Of a stretch of DNA of 40,045 nucleotides, positions 1 through 6,996 are shown piece by piece. The stretch is taken from assembly GCF_900155575.1 (NCBI RefSeq), contig NZ_LT706966.1, positions 2,214,912-2,254,956 of the forward strand. The letters run 5' to 3'. The notes beneath the pieces are model-generated. The model did no database searches. It was not told the DNA's origin and saw only the letters and a program-made list of their open reading frames with translations. The translations under genes were made by a program, and so were the position numbers. This DNA is from Actinotignum timonense. GTDB taxonomy: Bacteria; Actinomycetota; Actinomycetes; Actinomycetales; Actinomycetaceae. Numbering within the stretch: position 1 is the stretch's first letter; the number at the start of each line of letters is the position of its first letter.

Positions 1-393
1 GCGCTGGGCGGGGCGGGCGCGGGGGCGCTGCTGCTGGGCGGCTGCGATGCTGGCGAAACCACCGAGGCCGGGAGTTTTATGCGGCAGGCGGGGGCGTCTA
101 TGTACGTGGTGAGCGTGGATGGGCGCGAACTGATCTCCAAGGTAGTGGATTGCAACGGCGGGGAATCCCAGGTGATGACCGGGCTTTTTGAGCCGGCGAA
201 TAACCTCGTGACCTGGAAGGATATCGACGGTAAGGAGATCGGCACCTCGGTGGCGCATTTCGCCGAGGACGGGAAGAGCATCACGCTGGCCAATGAGGCC
301 ACTCCGAATGCCGGAGCCACCTACGTGCGCGAAGGCACGCCGGAAGCCGAGCTCATGGCGCGCGGGCAGAAAAGCGAGTGCGCGCCGAAGTAG
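1..393 (+). CDS. Putative lipoprotein, 5' end outside window
   Basis: The reading frame is open from the first base and continues to a TAG stop, so the gene begins before the window. The visible N-terminus is an Ala/Gly/Leu-rich hydrophobic stretch ending in LLLGGC, a good lipobox, so the mature protein should be a membrane-anchored lipoprotein starting at that Cys. The remaining ~115 residues are soluble, with short beta-rich segments such as MYVVSVDG and a Cys near the middle and another near the C-terminus (ECAPK). I do not recognise the family. An ATG at base 79 lies inside the mature part and is unlikely to be the real start, because the lipobox precedes it in frame. Confidence 0.6.
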   Translation, partial: ALGGAGAGALLLGGCDAGETTEAGSFMRQAGASMYVVSVDGRELISKVVDCNGGESQVMTGLFEPANNLVTWKDIDGKEIGTSVAHFAEDGKSITLANEATPNAGATYVREGTPEAELMARGQKSECAPK

Positions 394-435
394 AGAGCTC
401 GGCTTATCCGGCGTGTGCTACCGGTATTTCAGGTC

Positions 436-1536
436 CTACCGGCATTCGAGGGCGAAACGCTTGAGGTCGCTCAGGACCTCGCGGCTCTCCTCCAGCCACA
501 CCTGCCCCACCGGGAAGACGTGGCCCAGGGTTGCCCCGCGCGGGGGCCGGTAGGAATGGCATTCCACCGGGATTCCCTTGCGGGAAAGATATCCAGCAAA
601 GAGCAGGGTTTCGAATTCGATAAAGTCATCTGAACTCGTGACCAGATAAGCCGGCGGGAGCTCGCAGCGCGAAACGAGCTTTTCGGCGCACAACAGCTCT
701 TCGCCGAGCACTTGCACGGCGCGGTCGATGAAGCCCCCCATCTCCGTCAGATAGGCGAGAGTGGGAGTGGCGGCGTCGTCGTTCCCACCACCGGGGCGGC
801 CGGAAACGAAAGGCACCAGGTCCGAGAGGTCGAAAAGACCGGAGACGAAAGCCATGCCCGCAACGGCGAGCCGCTCCTCCCCCAGAACGGCAGGCGCCGG
901 GGCGTGCGGCGCGGTGCCCGGCGCAACGGCAGGCGCGTCAGGCGCATCCAGGGCCGCGAAAATTTCAGGATTACGCAAAGCCGCAACCGCGTACAGCCCC
1001 AGGGTGGCGCCGGCGGAATCCCCCGTGATCACAACCGAATCCGGATCAACCGGGTAATCATCGAGGTGGCGCGCAATCCAGGCGCAACCCGCGAGCACAT
1101 CGCGGAGCTGGTCGAGGAAATCAGCAGCCGGGGCGAGCCGGTAGCTCAGCGAGAAAACCGCGCAACCCCGCTCCGCGAGATGGACTCCGAAATTCTTGTT
1201 GAGATCCTTCGTTCCGTAGACGAAACCGCCACCGTGAATATCGATGTAGACCGGCAGCGCTTTGCCGCCGCGCAGGTACGCATCGTGGGGAAGGTAGAGA
1301 TCCAGGCGGTGGAAGGGGTTGGTTTCCCCGTCGGGAAGATAGGGAATATCCGCGATCACATCCACCGTGTCCGGGGTGTGCCAGCGTTCGCACCGCACGA
1401 TATCAACATCGAGAACGAAAGATTTCCGCACCTCGATGGCACGTTGCCGGATCGCGGCGTCAACGCCGGCCAGATCCTCATCAATAGGCGTCCACGTGCG
1501 GGCCCGGGCAATATTCTCCGGGGTATCAGGATGCAT
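436..1536 (-). CDS. Alpha/beta-hydrolase fold esterase/lipase (HSL-like)
   Basis: Probable cytoplasmic carboxylesterase of the hormone-sensitive-lipase-like branch. It shows the oxyanion-hole motif HGGG (in DIHGGGFVYG), the nucleophile elbow GDSAG with its Ser, a later acidic region (SSDDFIEFE) that can supply the Asp, and GHVFP for the catalytic His. At 366 residues it is of usual length, although residues ~205-225 form an Ala/Pro-rich loop (DAPAVAPGTAPHAPAPA) that looks like a lineage-specific insertion. The ATG is preceded by GTGAGGAC at good spacing. It lies downstream of the broken sugar-porter gene on the same strand with about 110 bp between, so the two may form a sugar-ester uptake and hydrolysis unit under the divergent AraC regulator. 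The substrate is unknown. Confidence 0.85.
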   Translation of the reverse strand: MHPDTPENIARARTWTPIDEDLAGVDAAIRQRAIEVRKSFVLDVDIVRCERWHTPDTVDVIADIPYLPDGETNPFHRLDLYLPHDAYLRGGKALPVYIDIHGGGFVYGTKDLNKNFGVHLAERGCAVFSLSYRLAPAADFLDQLRDVLAGCAWIARHLDDYPVDPDSVVITGDSAGATLGLYAVAALRNPEIFAALDAPDAPAVAPGTAPHAPAPAVLGEERLAVAGMAFVSGLFDLSDLVPFVSGRPGGGNDDAATPTLAYLTEMGGFIDRAVQVLGEELLCAEKLVSRCELPPAYLVTSSDDFIEFETLLFAGYLSRKGIPVECHSYRPPRGATLGHVFPVGQVWLEESREVLSDLKRFALECR

Positions 1537-1645
1537 GTGTTGTCCTCACTACTTGGTTCATGAGCGCGCGGCTATTCAGCACTTGGCTATTCAGCGCTCG
1601 GCTCATGACACTTGAGTTAATTGCACTCGATTAATTGGCGCGCGG

Positions 1646-3100
1646 CTACTCCGCCGGCATATCTTCGAGCTCAACACCGGCAGTTTCCGGAAGCGCCTTC
1701 ATCACGAAGATCAAGCTCACGGCGGCGAAGACGGCGTAAAGCAGGTAGACGTTACCCGTACCGATGGCGTCTTTCAAGGGCGGGAAAGTGGTCGAGACCA
1801 GGAAGTTCGCGATCCAGTTCACCGCGCTTGCCACCGCAACGCCGAGGGCGCGGATGTTGTTCGGGAAAATCTCCCCGAGCACAATCCACATGACCGGGCC
1901 CCAGGTGAAGCAGAAGGCCAGGTAGAAGATGTAGACCGATACCAGGGTAATCGGCCCCCACATGCCCGGCAGGGTGATGGATGCGCCGTCGACTTCGGCC
2001 TGGTAGAAACCGAGGGCGGCAACTCCCAGGAAGATCGTCATGACGGTGGAGCCGGTGATGAGCAGGAAACGGCGGCCCACCTTGTCAACGATGAACATCG
2101 CCAGGATGGTCGCGATAATCGCGCCAATGGTCCGGTACACCGAAATATTCAGGGCGAGCTGTTCGCTGAAACCAACTGACTTCCAGAGCGAGGAATCGTA
2201 GTAGAGGATGATATTGACGCCGGAGAGCTGCTGGAGGGCAGCGACCGCCATGGCGATCCAGACCACCTTGCGCAGCCCGAAAGTCTTGCCGCGCAGATCG
2301 GAGAGCTTCGCGGCTTTCTCGCCGGAGAGGGTTGCGCGGATTTCCCGGACTTTACCTTCCGGATCCTGTTCGCCGGTGAGGCGCTTCAAAATCGCGGCGG
2401 CTTCGTCATCACGGCCCTTCATAACGAGGAATCGCGGGGATTCGGGGAGTTTGAGGGAGACGATGAGCATAATGAGGGCCGGCACGATCATGCTCAGGAG
2501 CATGATGCGCCAGGTGGGCATCCCGAACCAGAAGGTTTCGTCGGCACCGCCCGAAGCCTTCGCGTAGGTGGCGTTCACCACCACGGCGGCGAGGATACCG
2601 AAAGCGATGGCCATCTGCTGGAAGGAGCCGAGGAATCCTCGCATCTGAGCCGGAGCTACCTCAGCGATTTAGGCCGGGCCGATCACCGAGGCGAGGCCAA
2701 CGCCAAGACCACCAACGAATCGGAAAATAATGAAGATCCAGACGCTCGGGGCGATCGCCGAGAAAATCGAGCACACCACGAACAGGATTGCCGCGATGAA
2801 AATTGTGGGGACACGGCCCAGGCGATCAGCAATATGGCTGGTAAACCAGGCGCCGATCACGCACCCGAAGAGGGCGCAGGAAACCGAGATACCACTCATG
2901 AAGGCGCTCAGATCCCAGCCGGTTCGGGAACCGGCAATGGAATCGACCGCGCCGTTGATAACGGATGTGTCGTATCCGAACAGAAAACCGCCGACGGCGG
3001 CGGCCAGGCAAACAATAATAATGCGGCGTTTGATGACCGGGTCCAGCGGGGCTTTTGCCGCTGGTGCCGGGGTGCCGCGCTGTTCTTTATTACGCGTCAT
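1646..3100 (-). pseudogene. Sugar-porter MFS transporter interrupted by an in-frame stop
   Basis: A complete 12-TM sugar/H+ symporter frame (484 sense codons) is split by one TAA codon after residue 144. The upstream part carries GGFLFGYDTSVINGA and DRLGR. The downstream part carries PESPRFL, QQLSGVNIILYY, the DKVGRR loop and a C-terminal PETAG, all sugar-porter (SP family, IolT/GlcP-like) signatures. The two parts are in the same frame. The eight codons between the TAA and the next Met read IAEVAPAQ, matching the family's PAYIAEVAP segment, so the stop replaces the expected Tyr (TAC or TAT to TAA). A GAGAGGAAG ribosome-binding site precedes the first ATG. Everything else looks intact, so the lesion is recent, an assembly error, or a read-through site. 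The likely substrate is a hexose or inositol. Confidence 0.88.
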
Positions 3101-3380
3101 TGCGCATCTTCCTCTCTATCAACCGCCCCCTTCTCCCATTCGAAGGAGGCACTGTCGAAAGCCGGGGTAAGTGCGGAGCCTGAAGCACATGCGTGCTACT
3201 TCCTGCTTCGCGTGAATCTTGGCTGGTGTTGTGCTTCTCAGCCGTTGTGATTCTTGGCTGTTCCTTACCCCTCGCGCCACTGAGCCTAGGCGAAATTTTC
3301 CGGGCGGTAGTGCCGAAATGTGGCACACTCTATGCTCAAACGTGACATGGTTGGCGGCCCCGCAGCTTTTCTCACGAAGA
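3101..3380. other. Intergenic region between MFS and AraC genes, left part
   Basis: No credible gene. It holds the MFS promoter side and a short imperfect direct repeat: TGAATCTTGGCTG near 3210 and TGATTCTTGGCTG near 3247. The sequence is less GC-rich than the flanking genes. Confidence 0.5.
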
Positions 3381-3461
3381 ATGGGGCCATCACCTCATAT
3401 CTGGGAGCTGTCCCCTCATACTGGGAGCTATCCCCTCATACCCGGGAGCTATCCCCTCATA
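3381..3461. repeat. Four tandem 20-bp repeats in the AraC promoter region
   Basis: Three nearly identical copies at 3401-3420, 3421-3440 and 3441-3461 share GGGAGCTATCCCCTCATA (the first copy has G for A inside the palindrome). A diverged copy occupies 3381-3400. Each unit contains the small palindrome GGGA-GCTA-TCCC. The period of two helical turns puts all palindromes on one DNA face, as expected of a cooperative operator. They lie 60-140 bp before the AraC-type gene and between it and the divergent transporter. Confidence 0.75.
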
Positions 3462-3520
3462 CCTGACCAGACTCCGGGGCGGCTCGTTACTATGAGAGAT
3501 GAATCCGCGAGGAGTTAAGC

Positions 3521-4408
3521 ATGATGGATAACCGCATACACACCCCGAGAGAGCCCATCCTCAATCGTGCTTTTTGTGAGGTGGGTTCCATGCCTGCCGA
3601 ATACCCCGCTCTGGTGCTAGTACATCGCCAGCCGGAAGTGGTTCCGACCCACTGGCATTCCGGAGTCGAGGTCAATTACGTTGTGGAGGGTGGCGGGAGC
3701 GTGACTATCGATTCGCGCGTTGAGGCCCTCCACCCGGGAAAGCTCTGCATTATCAGCCCCTACACTCCCCATTCATTTATTACGGAATCACGCGGCGGGA
3801 AAGCGCCGCTCATTCTGTCCATTACGTATGACAGCAGCCGTATTGAACGAATTTATAAGAAGGCTGATCTTTATGTGATGTCCGTGGATTCGGCGCGGGC
3901 GCGGGATGAAGACCGGCAAGCACTCATTGACTTATGCCTGCGCATGATCGACACCACCCGCATGCTCGGCCCGGAACGGGTTTTCGGAATTAACGCGATC
4001 CTTTTCGACATCCTATTTTTGCTCTACCAGAACTTCGTTGTTCGGTGCCGCCCGCGCGGAGTTCGCCGCGCTACCGATACCACGATTCTCGCGATTGTGA
4101 GCGATATCGAGCGCCGCCACAAAGAACCGCTGACCGCTGCGAGCGTGGCCGAAGCGCACGGCTATTCGCGCGAGCATTTCAGCCGACTTTTCCGGCTCAG
4201 CACCGGGATGACCTTCAAACAGTACGTCACGCAATTGCGGGTCGAGGACGCGTATTACCTGCTCATGGAGGAGCAGGTCCCCACCCTGGAAGATATTGCC
4301 CAGCGGGTCGGTTTCCCCAGCACCCGGGCGCTCAATCGCGCTTTTATGGAGCGGCACGGGATGACCCCGCTGGAATATCGCAGAACCCGGTTAGGGAAGA
4401 GCAGGTAA
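3521..4408 (+). CDS. AraC-family transcriptional regulator
   Basis: A 295-residue regulator with an N-terminal cupin-type effector domain (HWHSGVEVNYVVEGGG, then HPGKLCIISPYTPH) and a C-terminal double helix-turn-helix from about residue 185. That domain is recognisable from YSREHFSRLFRLSTGMTF and the second helix pair near TLEDIAQRVGFPS, ending in the usual HGMTPLEYRR. GAGGAG precedes ATGATG at good spacing; either Met could start. It is divergent from the sugar porter and esterase, so it probably senses a sugar-like ligand and controls them and itself through the tandem repeats. TACTAT at 3488 is a possible -10. It appears intact although its presumed target transporter is broken. Confidence 0.9.
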   Translation: MMDNRIHTPREPILNRAFCEVGSMPAEYPALVLVHRQPEVVPTHWHSGVEVNYVVEGGGSVTIDSRVEALHPGKLCIISPYTPHSFITESRGGKAPLILSITYDSSRIERIYKKADLYVMSVDSARARDEDRQALIDLCLRMIDTTRMLGPERVFGINAILFDILFLLYQNFVVRCRPRGVRRATDTTILAIVSDIERRHKEPLTAASVAEAHGYSREHFSRLFRLSTGMTFKQYVTQLRVEDAYYLLMEEQVPTLEDIAQRVGFPSTRALNRAFMERHGMTPLEYRRTRLGKSR

Positions 4409-4447
4409 AGACGCGGTGAGGAAGAGCGGCTGGCAAAACGGTTGGCA

Positions 4448-4487
4448 AAGGGCAGCCACCGGGAGGAATAATCCCGGAGCTGCCCTT
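4448..4487. terminator. Bidirectional terminator between araC-type gene and hsp20
   Basis: AAGGGCAG pairs with CTGCCCTT and encloses an inner CCGGGA/TCCCGG stem. A run of T follows a few bases later on the + strand. It sits between convergent genes and can serve both. Confidence 0.75.
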
Positions 4488-4532
4488 CACTTCGATTTTT
4501 ACGGTTAGCGGCGCGTAGGCCACTTCAGCCGG

Positions 4533-5015
4533 CTAGGCGGCCGGGGTTTCGGCCGGAGCCTCTGCCGCGGGTTCAGCCGAAGCCGGCTTAGCCGAACCAA
4601 TCTGAACCTTGCGACCCTGCGAACCCGCGGTGGTCTTCACCGAGACGGTCAGCACGCCATCACTCAGATCCGCATCCACCGTGGTGGTATCCACCGCCTG
4701 GTCGAAGCCGAGGCTGCGGGAGACGGAGCGCGTGCGCGTACCGCCCTCAATTTCCTCTTCTTGCGAGGCCTTGAGGGTGATGTGATCCGGGTAAACGTTG
4801 AGGTCAATATCCTCCGGCGCGAACCCGGGAACATCGAAGAGAACTTCGTATCCATCCTCAGTTTGCTTGAGCTGCGAACGGTATTGCAGCGCGAGATTCT
4901 CCAGATCGGAACGCCGCCCGTTCACCATCCGAGTGGGAACGGCGAAAAAGCCATCAAAGGGGCTGAGGAACCGGTCCACCGCGTTGGACACTGTGCGATC
5001 AATATCGTATGCCAT
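4533..5015 (-). CDS. Small heat-shock protein, Hsp20/alpha-crystallin family
   Basis: A 160-residue ATP-independent holdase chaperone. The alpha-crystallin domain runs from about residue 45 to 135, with YEVLFDVPGFAPEDIDL, the ITLKA strand and DGVLTVSVK. An N-terminal arm has DRFLSPFDGFFAVP, and the C-terminal tail is Ala/Pro/Glu-rich (SAEPAAEAPAETPAA). Conserved Gly and Leu of the domain end (DLSDGVLTV) are present. I chose the second Met because AAGGA lies six bases before it; an upstream in-frame Met adds only six residues. Probably a single-gene unit sharing the terminator with the araC-type gene. Confidence 0.93.
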   Translation of the reverse strand: MAYDIDRTVSNAVDRFLSPFDGFFAVPTRMVNGRRSDLENLALQYRSQLKQTEDGYEVLFDVPGFAPEDIDLNVYPDHITLKASQEEEIEGGTRTRSVSRSLGFDQAVDTTTVDADLSDGVLTVSVKTTAGSQGRKVQIGSAKPASAEPAAEAPAETPAA

Positions 5016-5159
5016 GGTCAATCCTTCTTTCACTTCTATGAACGACGACGCCGCGCGCCTTGCGGCGCCCGGGGCCTATCGCCTTGACATCAATCTCAAC
5101 CTCCACTGCCCTGCATTTGTTCCACTCAGGAGTAATTGTTCACTCTAGGCTCAATAGTG

Positions 5160-5180
5160 GTTGAGTCAGTTACGCTCAGC
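5160..5180. promoter_or_regulatory. Possible HAIR-like (HspR) element upstream of hsp20
   Basis: GTTGAGT-N7-GCTCAGC resembles the actinobacterial HspR site CTTGAGT-N7-ACTCAAG at 10 of 14 arm positions. It is about 145 bp upstream of the hsp20 start. The right arm is poor, so the call is tentative. Confidence 0.25.
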
Positions 5181-5210
5181 TTTAGAGAAGGTGTATACCA
5201 CGACCGACGC

Positions 5211-5651
5211 CTAACGCGCGCGGCGTATACCCCGGACGAAAGCAAGGAAGAAAAGAAGGCCAGCCCCGGCGAGCGCGGCGCCCAGGCCGGTATAGAAGAA
5301 AGCAATAAAGGAATCAGGCAGGAATCCGCTGGCACGCAAGCCAATTCCACCGCCCATCATGATGGCCATAACGAGGTAGGAGCGTGCGTCAAAGAAGTGC
5401 CACAAGGGCCGTGCCGAGCACGGATGGGAGCGAATACGCCGGATATGTTTCCCGGCAACTTTGGCGAACATCGCCCCGAAGGCGGCGAAAACGAGCAGAG
5501 GAAGCAGGCAGATCCACGGCGCGCCCATGGTGGAGCCCGCGATACTCTCCACACCAATGCGCGCGACGTTCACTCCTGCCAGGCACCACACCCCGCCAGC
5601 AAGCACAATCAGCCCGCTCTTAGAGATCCGGAAATAGGGACAGTCGCTCAT
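5211..5651 (-). CDS. Small integral membrane protein, unknown function
   Basis: 146 residues with four hydrophobic segments (about residues 13-33, 45-65, 90-108 and 118-140). Positively charged loops follow segment 2 (KHIRRIRSHP) and the C-terminus (RGIRRAR), which suggests an N-in, C-in protein. The ATG has GAGGAG seven bases upstream. It looks like a genuine gene by its start site and hydrophobicity pattern, but I do not recognise a family. It lies upstream of hsp20 on the same strand with about 200 bp between, too far to assume co-transcription. Confidence 0.65.
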   Translation of the reverse strand: MSDCPYFRISKSGLIVLAGGVWCLAGVNVARIGVESIAGSTMGAPWICLLPLLVFAAFGAMFAKVAGKHIRRIRSHPCSARPLWHFFDARSYLVMAIMMGGGIGLRASGFLPDSFIAFFYTGLGAALAGAGLLFFLAFVRGIRRAR

Positions 5652-6012
5652 AAATACTCCTCTAGCGCGGCCACAGCTGCCGGGCGTGCACTTCCGTGCC
5701 GTTCACACAGTCAGCGCCACTCAGTTTGCGCCGCTCAGCTCGAGCTACGAGTTCGCGCCGCCCAGTTCGCACTGCTCGCGTCACCAACACTGGTCTGTTC
5801 ACTCCGCTCGCGCCAGCCACACCGGTACGCTCGCGCCGGTCGCGCCAGCCGCTTAGTTCGCGATCAAGAATAACGCGACAGGTGTCGCTTAGATAGTTAT
5901 GGGGGAAGCCCGCAATTTCGCCCTGCGCGTAGCTGTAAAAGAGTCCCATGGCACAGTGCTGAGAAATGGTGGCGTAAAAACAATCCGCGACGTACGCTAG
6001 TCACGTGACTGC
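5652..6012. other. Intergenic low-complexity stretch
   Basis: No convincing gene. Bases 5690-5870 are full of imperfect repeats of the words GTTCGCGCC, CTCGCGCC and CGCTCAG. A minus-strand open frame of 95 codons crosses it but has low-complexity content. A perfect 12-bp palindrome AGTCACGTGACT lies at 5999-6010. Confidence 0.4.
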
Positions 6013-6059
6013 TTTCCGCACGATAATGCGGAAAACCCCATAGCTTGGAAACTACGGGG
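6013..6059 (-). terminator. Double terminator of tRNA-Lys
   Basis: Reading from the tRNA end on the minus strand, the first hairpin is CCCCGTAG/CTATGGGG (6036-6059) followed by TTTT. The second is an 8-bp perfect stem TTTCCGCA/TGCGGAAA (6013-6034). The two abut, giving back-to-back intrinsic terminators. Confidence 0.8.
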
Positions 6060-6066
6060 CCTGCTG

Positions 6067-6139
<73 letters not shown>

Positions 6140-6399
6140 TCGTTATTCTTTTATGTTTGCCGCCCGCGGCGACGAATAGATACTTTACCCAGGCCCACCA
6201 CCCAGCGCAAGTTAAGAACCCTACCTAAAGCTGTTTCCTCCCTCACACCACCTCCCCCACTGCCAGATAAGCGCGAGATAGCGCGCTTTGCGACGTCGCA
6301 CCAACAGCATCCCGCCCAAGAGATGCAACCCTTAACCCAGAGATTAAGGGTCTACGGGCACTTACCCGATGCGACATCGCACCCTCCCCGTTTCCGCGC
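6140..6399. other. Intergenic, no gene seen
   Basis: Contains the tRNA-Lys promoter side (an AT-rich stretch just right of the tRNA) and one hairpin, ACCCTTAA/TTAAGGGT at 6328-6351 with an 8-nt loop. This could terminate transcription leaving the neighbouring mini-CRISPR. Nothing else recognised. Confidence 0.4.
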
Positions 6400-6551
6400 C
6401 TCTACACCCCCGCTTGCGCGAGGAAGAGATACCGGCGGTATTCCCCTTGTTGTAATCCTTGGAATTACCCCTCGCTTGCGCGGGGAAGAGGATAGCGAGG
6501 GCGGCTACCTGGTGCCCGACGAGGAATTACCCCCGCCCGCGCGGGGAACAG
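6400..6551 (-). CRISPR. Decayed type I-E mini-array, 3 repeats and 2 spacers
   Basis: Repeats at 6400-6428, 6461-6490 and 6523-6551 are degenerate copies of the main array's repeat (hairpin CCCC/GGGG core, GAAGAG end). Two 32-nt spacers lie between. The first repeat has lost most of its 5' half, the second has one extra C, and the third ends AACAG. A leader-like block to the right shows that the array was read on the minus strand. No cas genes flank it, so it is a relic. Confidence 0.85.
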
Positions 6552-6760
6552 CTGGCTGACCTGGCTGTTTATCGGCGGCGGACTCGGAAAACGCGATGGA
6601 ACAAAGTTCCAGATTCACGCTTCCCTCGATGATGCTGACCGGTGCGCTGGAGGCTACAACCGCACCACTTTTCACTTCTCAAATTTAGCTTATTGCGCCA
6701 TGCCTATACCCTCCACACTCGTTCCGATAAGCAGCATTCCATCCCGATCAAGGACAGGGT
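6552..6760 (-). promoter_or_regulatory. CRISPR leader relic (third copy)
   Basis: Adjacent to the last repeat is a block clearly related to the two leaders around ssrA: CTGACCTGG near the repeat, the palindrome TGGAAC-AAA-GTTCCA at 6597-6611, and TCAAATTTAGCTTATT at 6679-6694. The middle sequence has diverged. Spacing of the elements from the repeat is nearly the same as in the other copies. Confidence 0.75.
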
Positions 6761-6864
6761 GACTGCCGGTTCCCGTACTGGGCAGGGAAAAGCCCCGCTC
6801 GCGGGCGGCGTCGTCGTCGTATATAAGAGTGAGACTGCCGGTACCCGCAGCAGATACGGCGCGC

Positions 6865-6890
6865 GGAATCCCCGCCTGCGCGGGGAAGAG
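6865..6890 (-). repeat. Solitary CRISPR repeat remnant
   Basis: A 26-nt copy of the I-E repeat (GGAATCCCCGCC then TGCGCGGGGAAGAG) shortened by three bases, about 310 bp beyond the mini-array and 106 bp before the helicase gene. No second repeat at 61-bp spacing was found. Confidence 0.65.
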
Positions 6891-6996
6891 AAGTACGACG
6901 TCACATCGCTATCTATTTCTTCAGAATTTACTGGACGAACACCACGCATCCGTTTCGGCAGATTTTTATGTCGTAGGAGTGTGGCACCCTTAAGTC

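Noticed and set aside
436-1563. Long plus-strand frame opposite the esterase (283 codons)
   Set aside because: Arg/Gly-rich antisense shadow of the esterase gene in high-GC DNA.
5662-5949. 95-codon minus-strand frame beginning MGLFYSYAQGE
   Set aside because: Mostly Arg/Val low-complexity translated from degenerate repeats, with no ribosome-binding site and no family resemblance.
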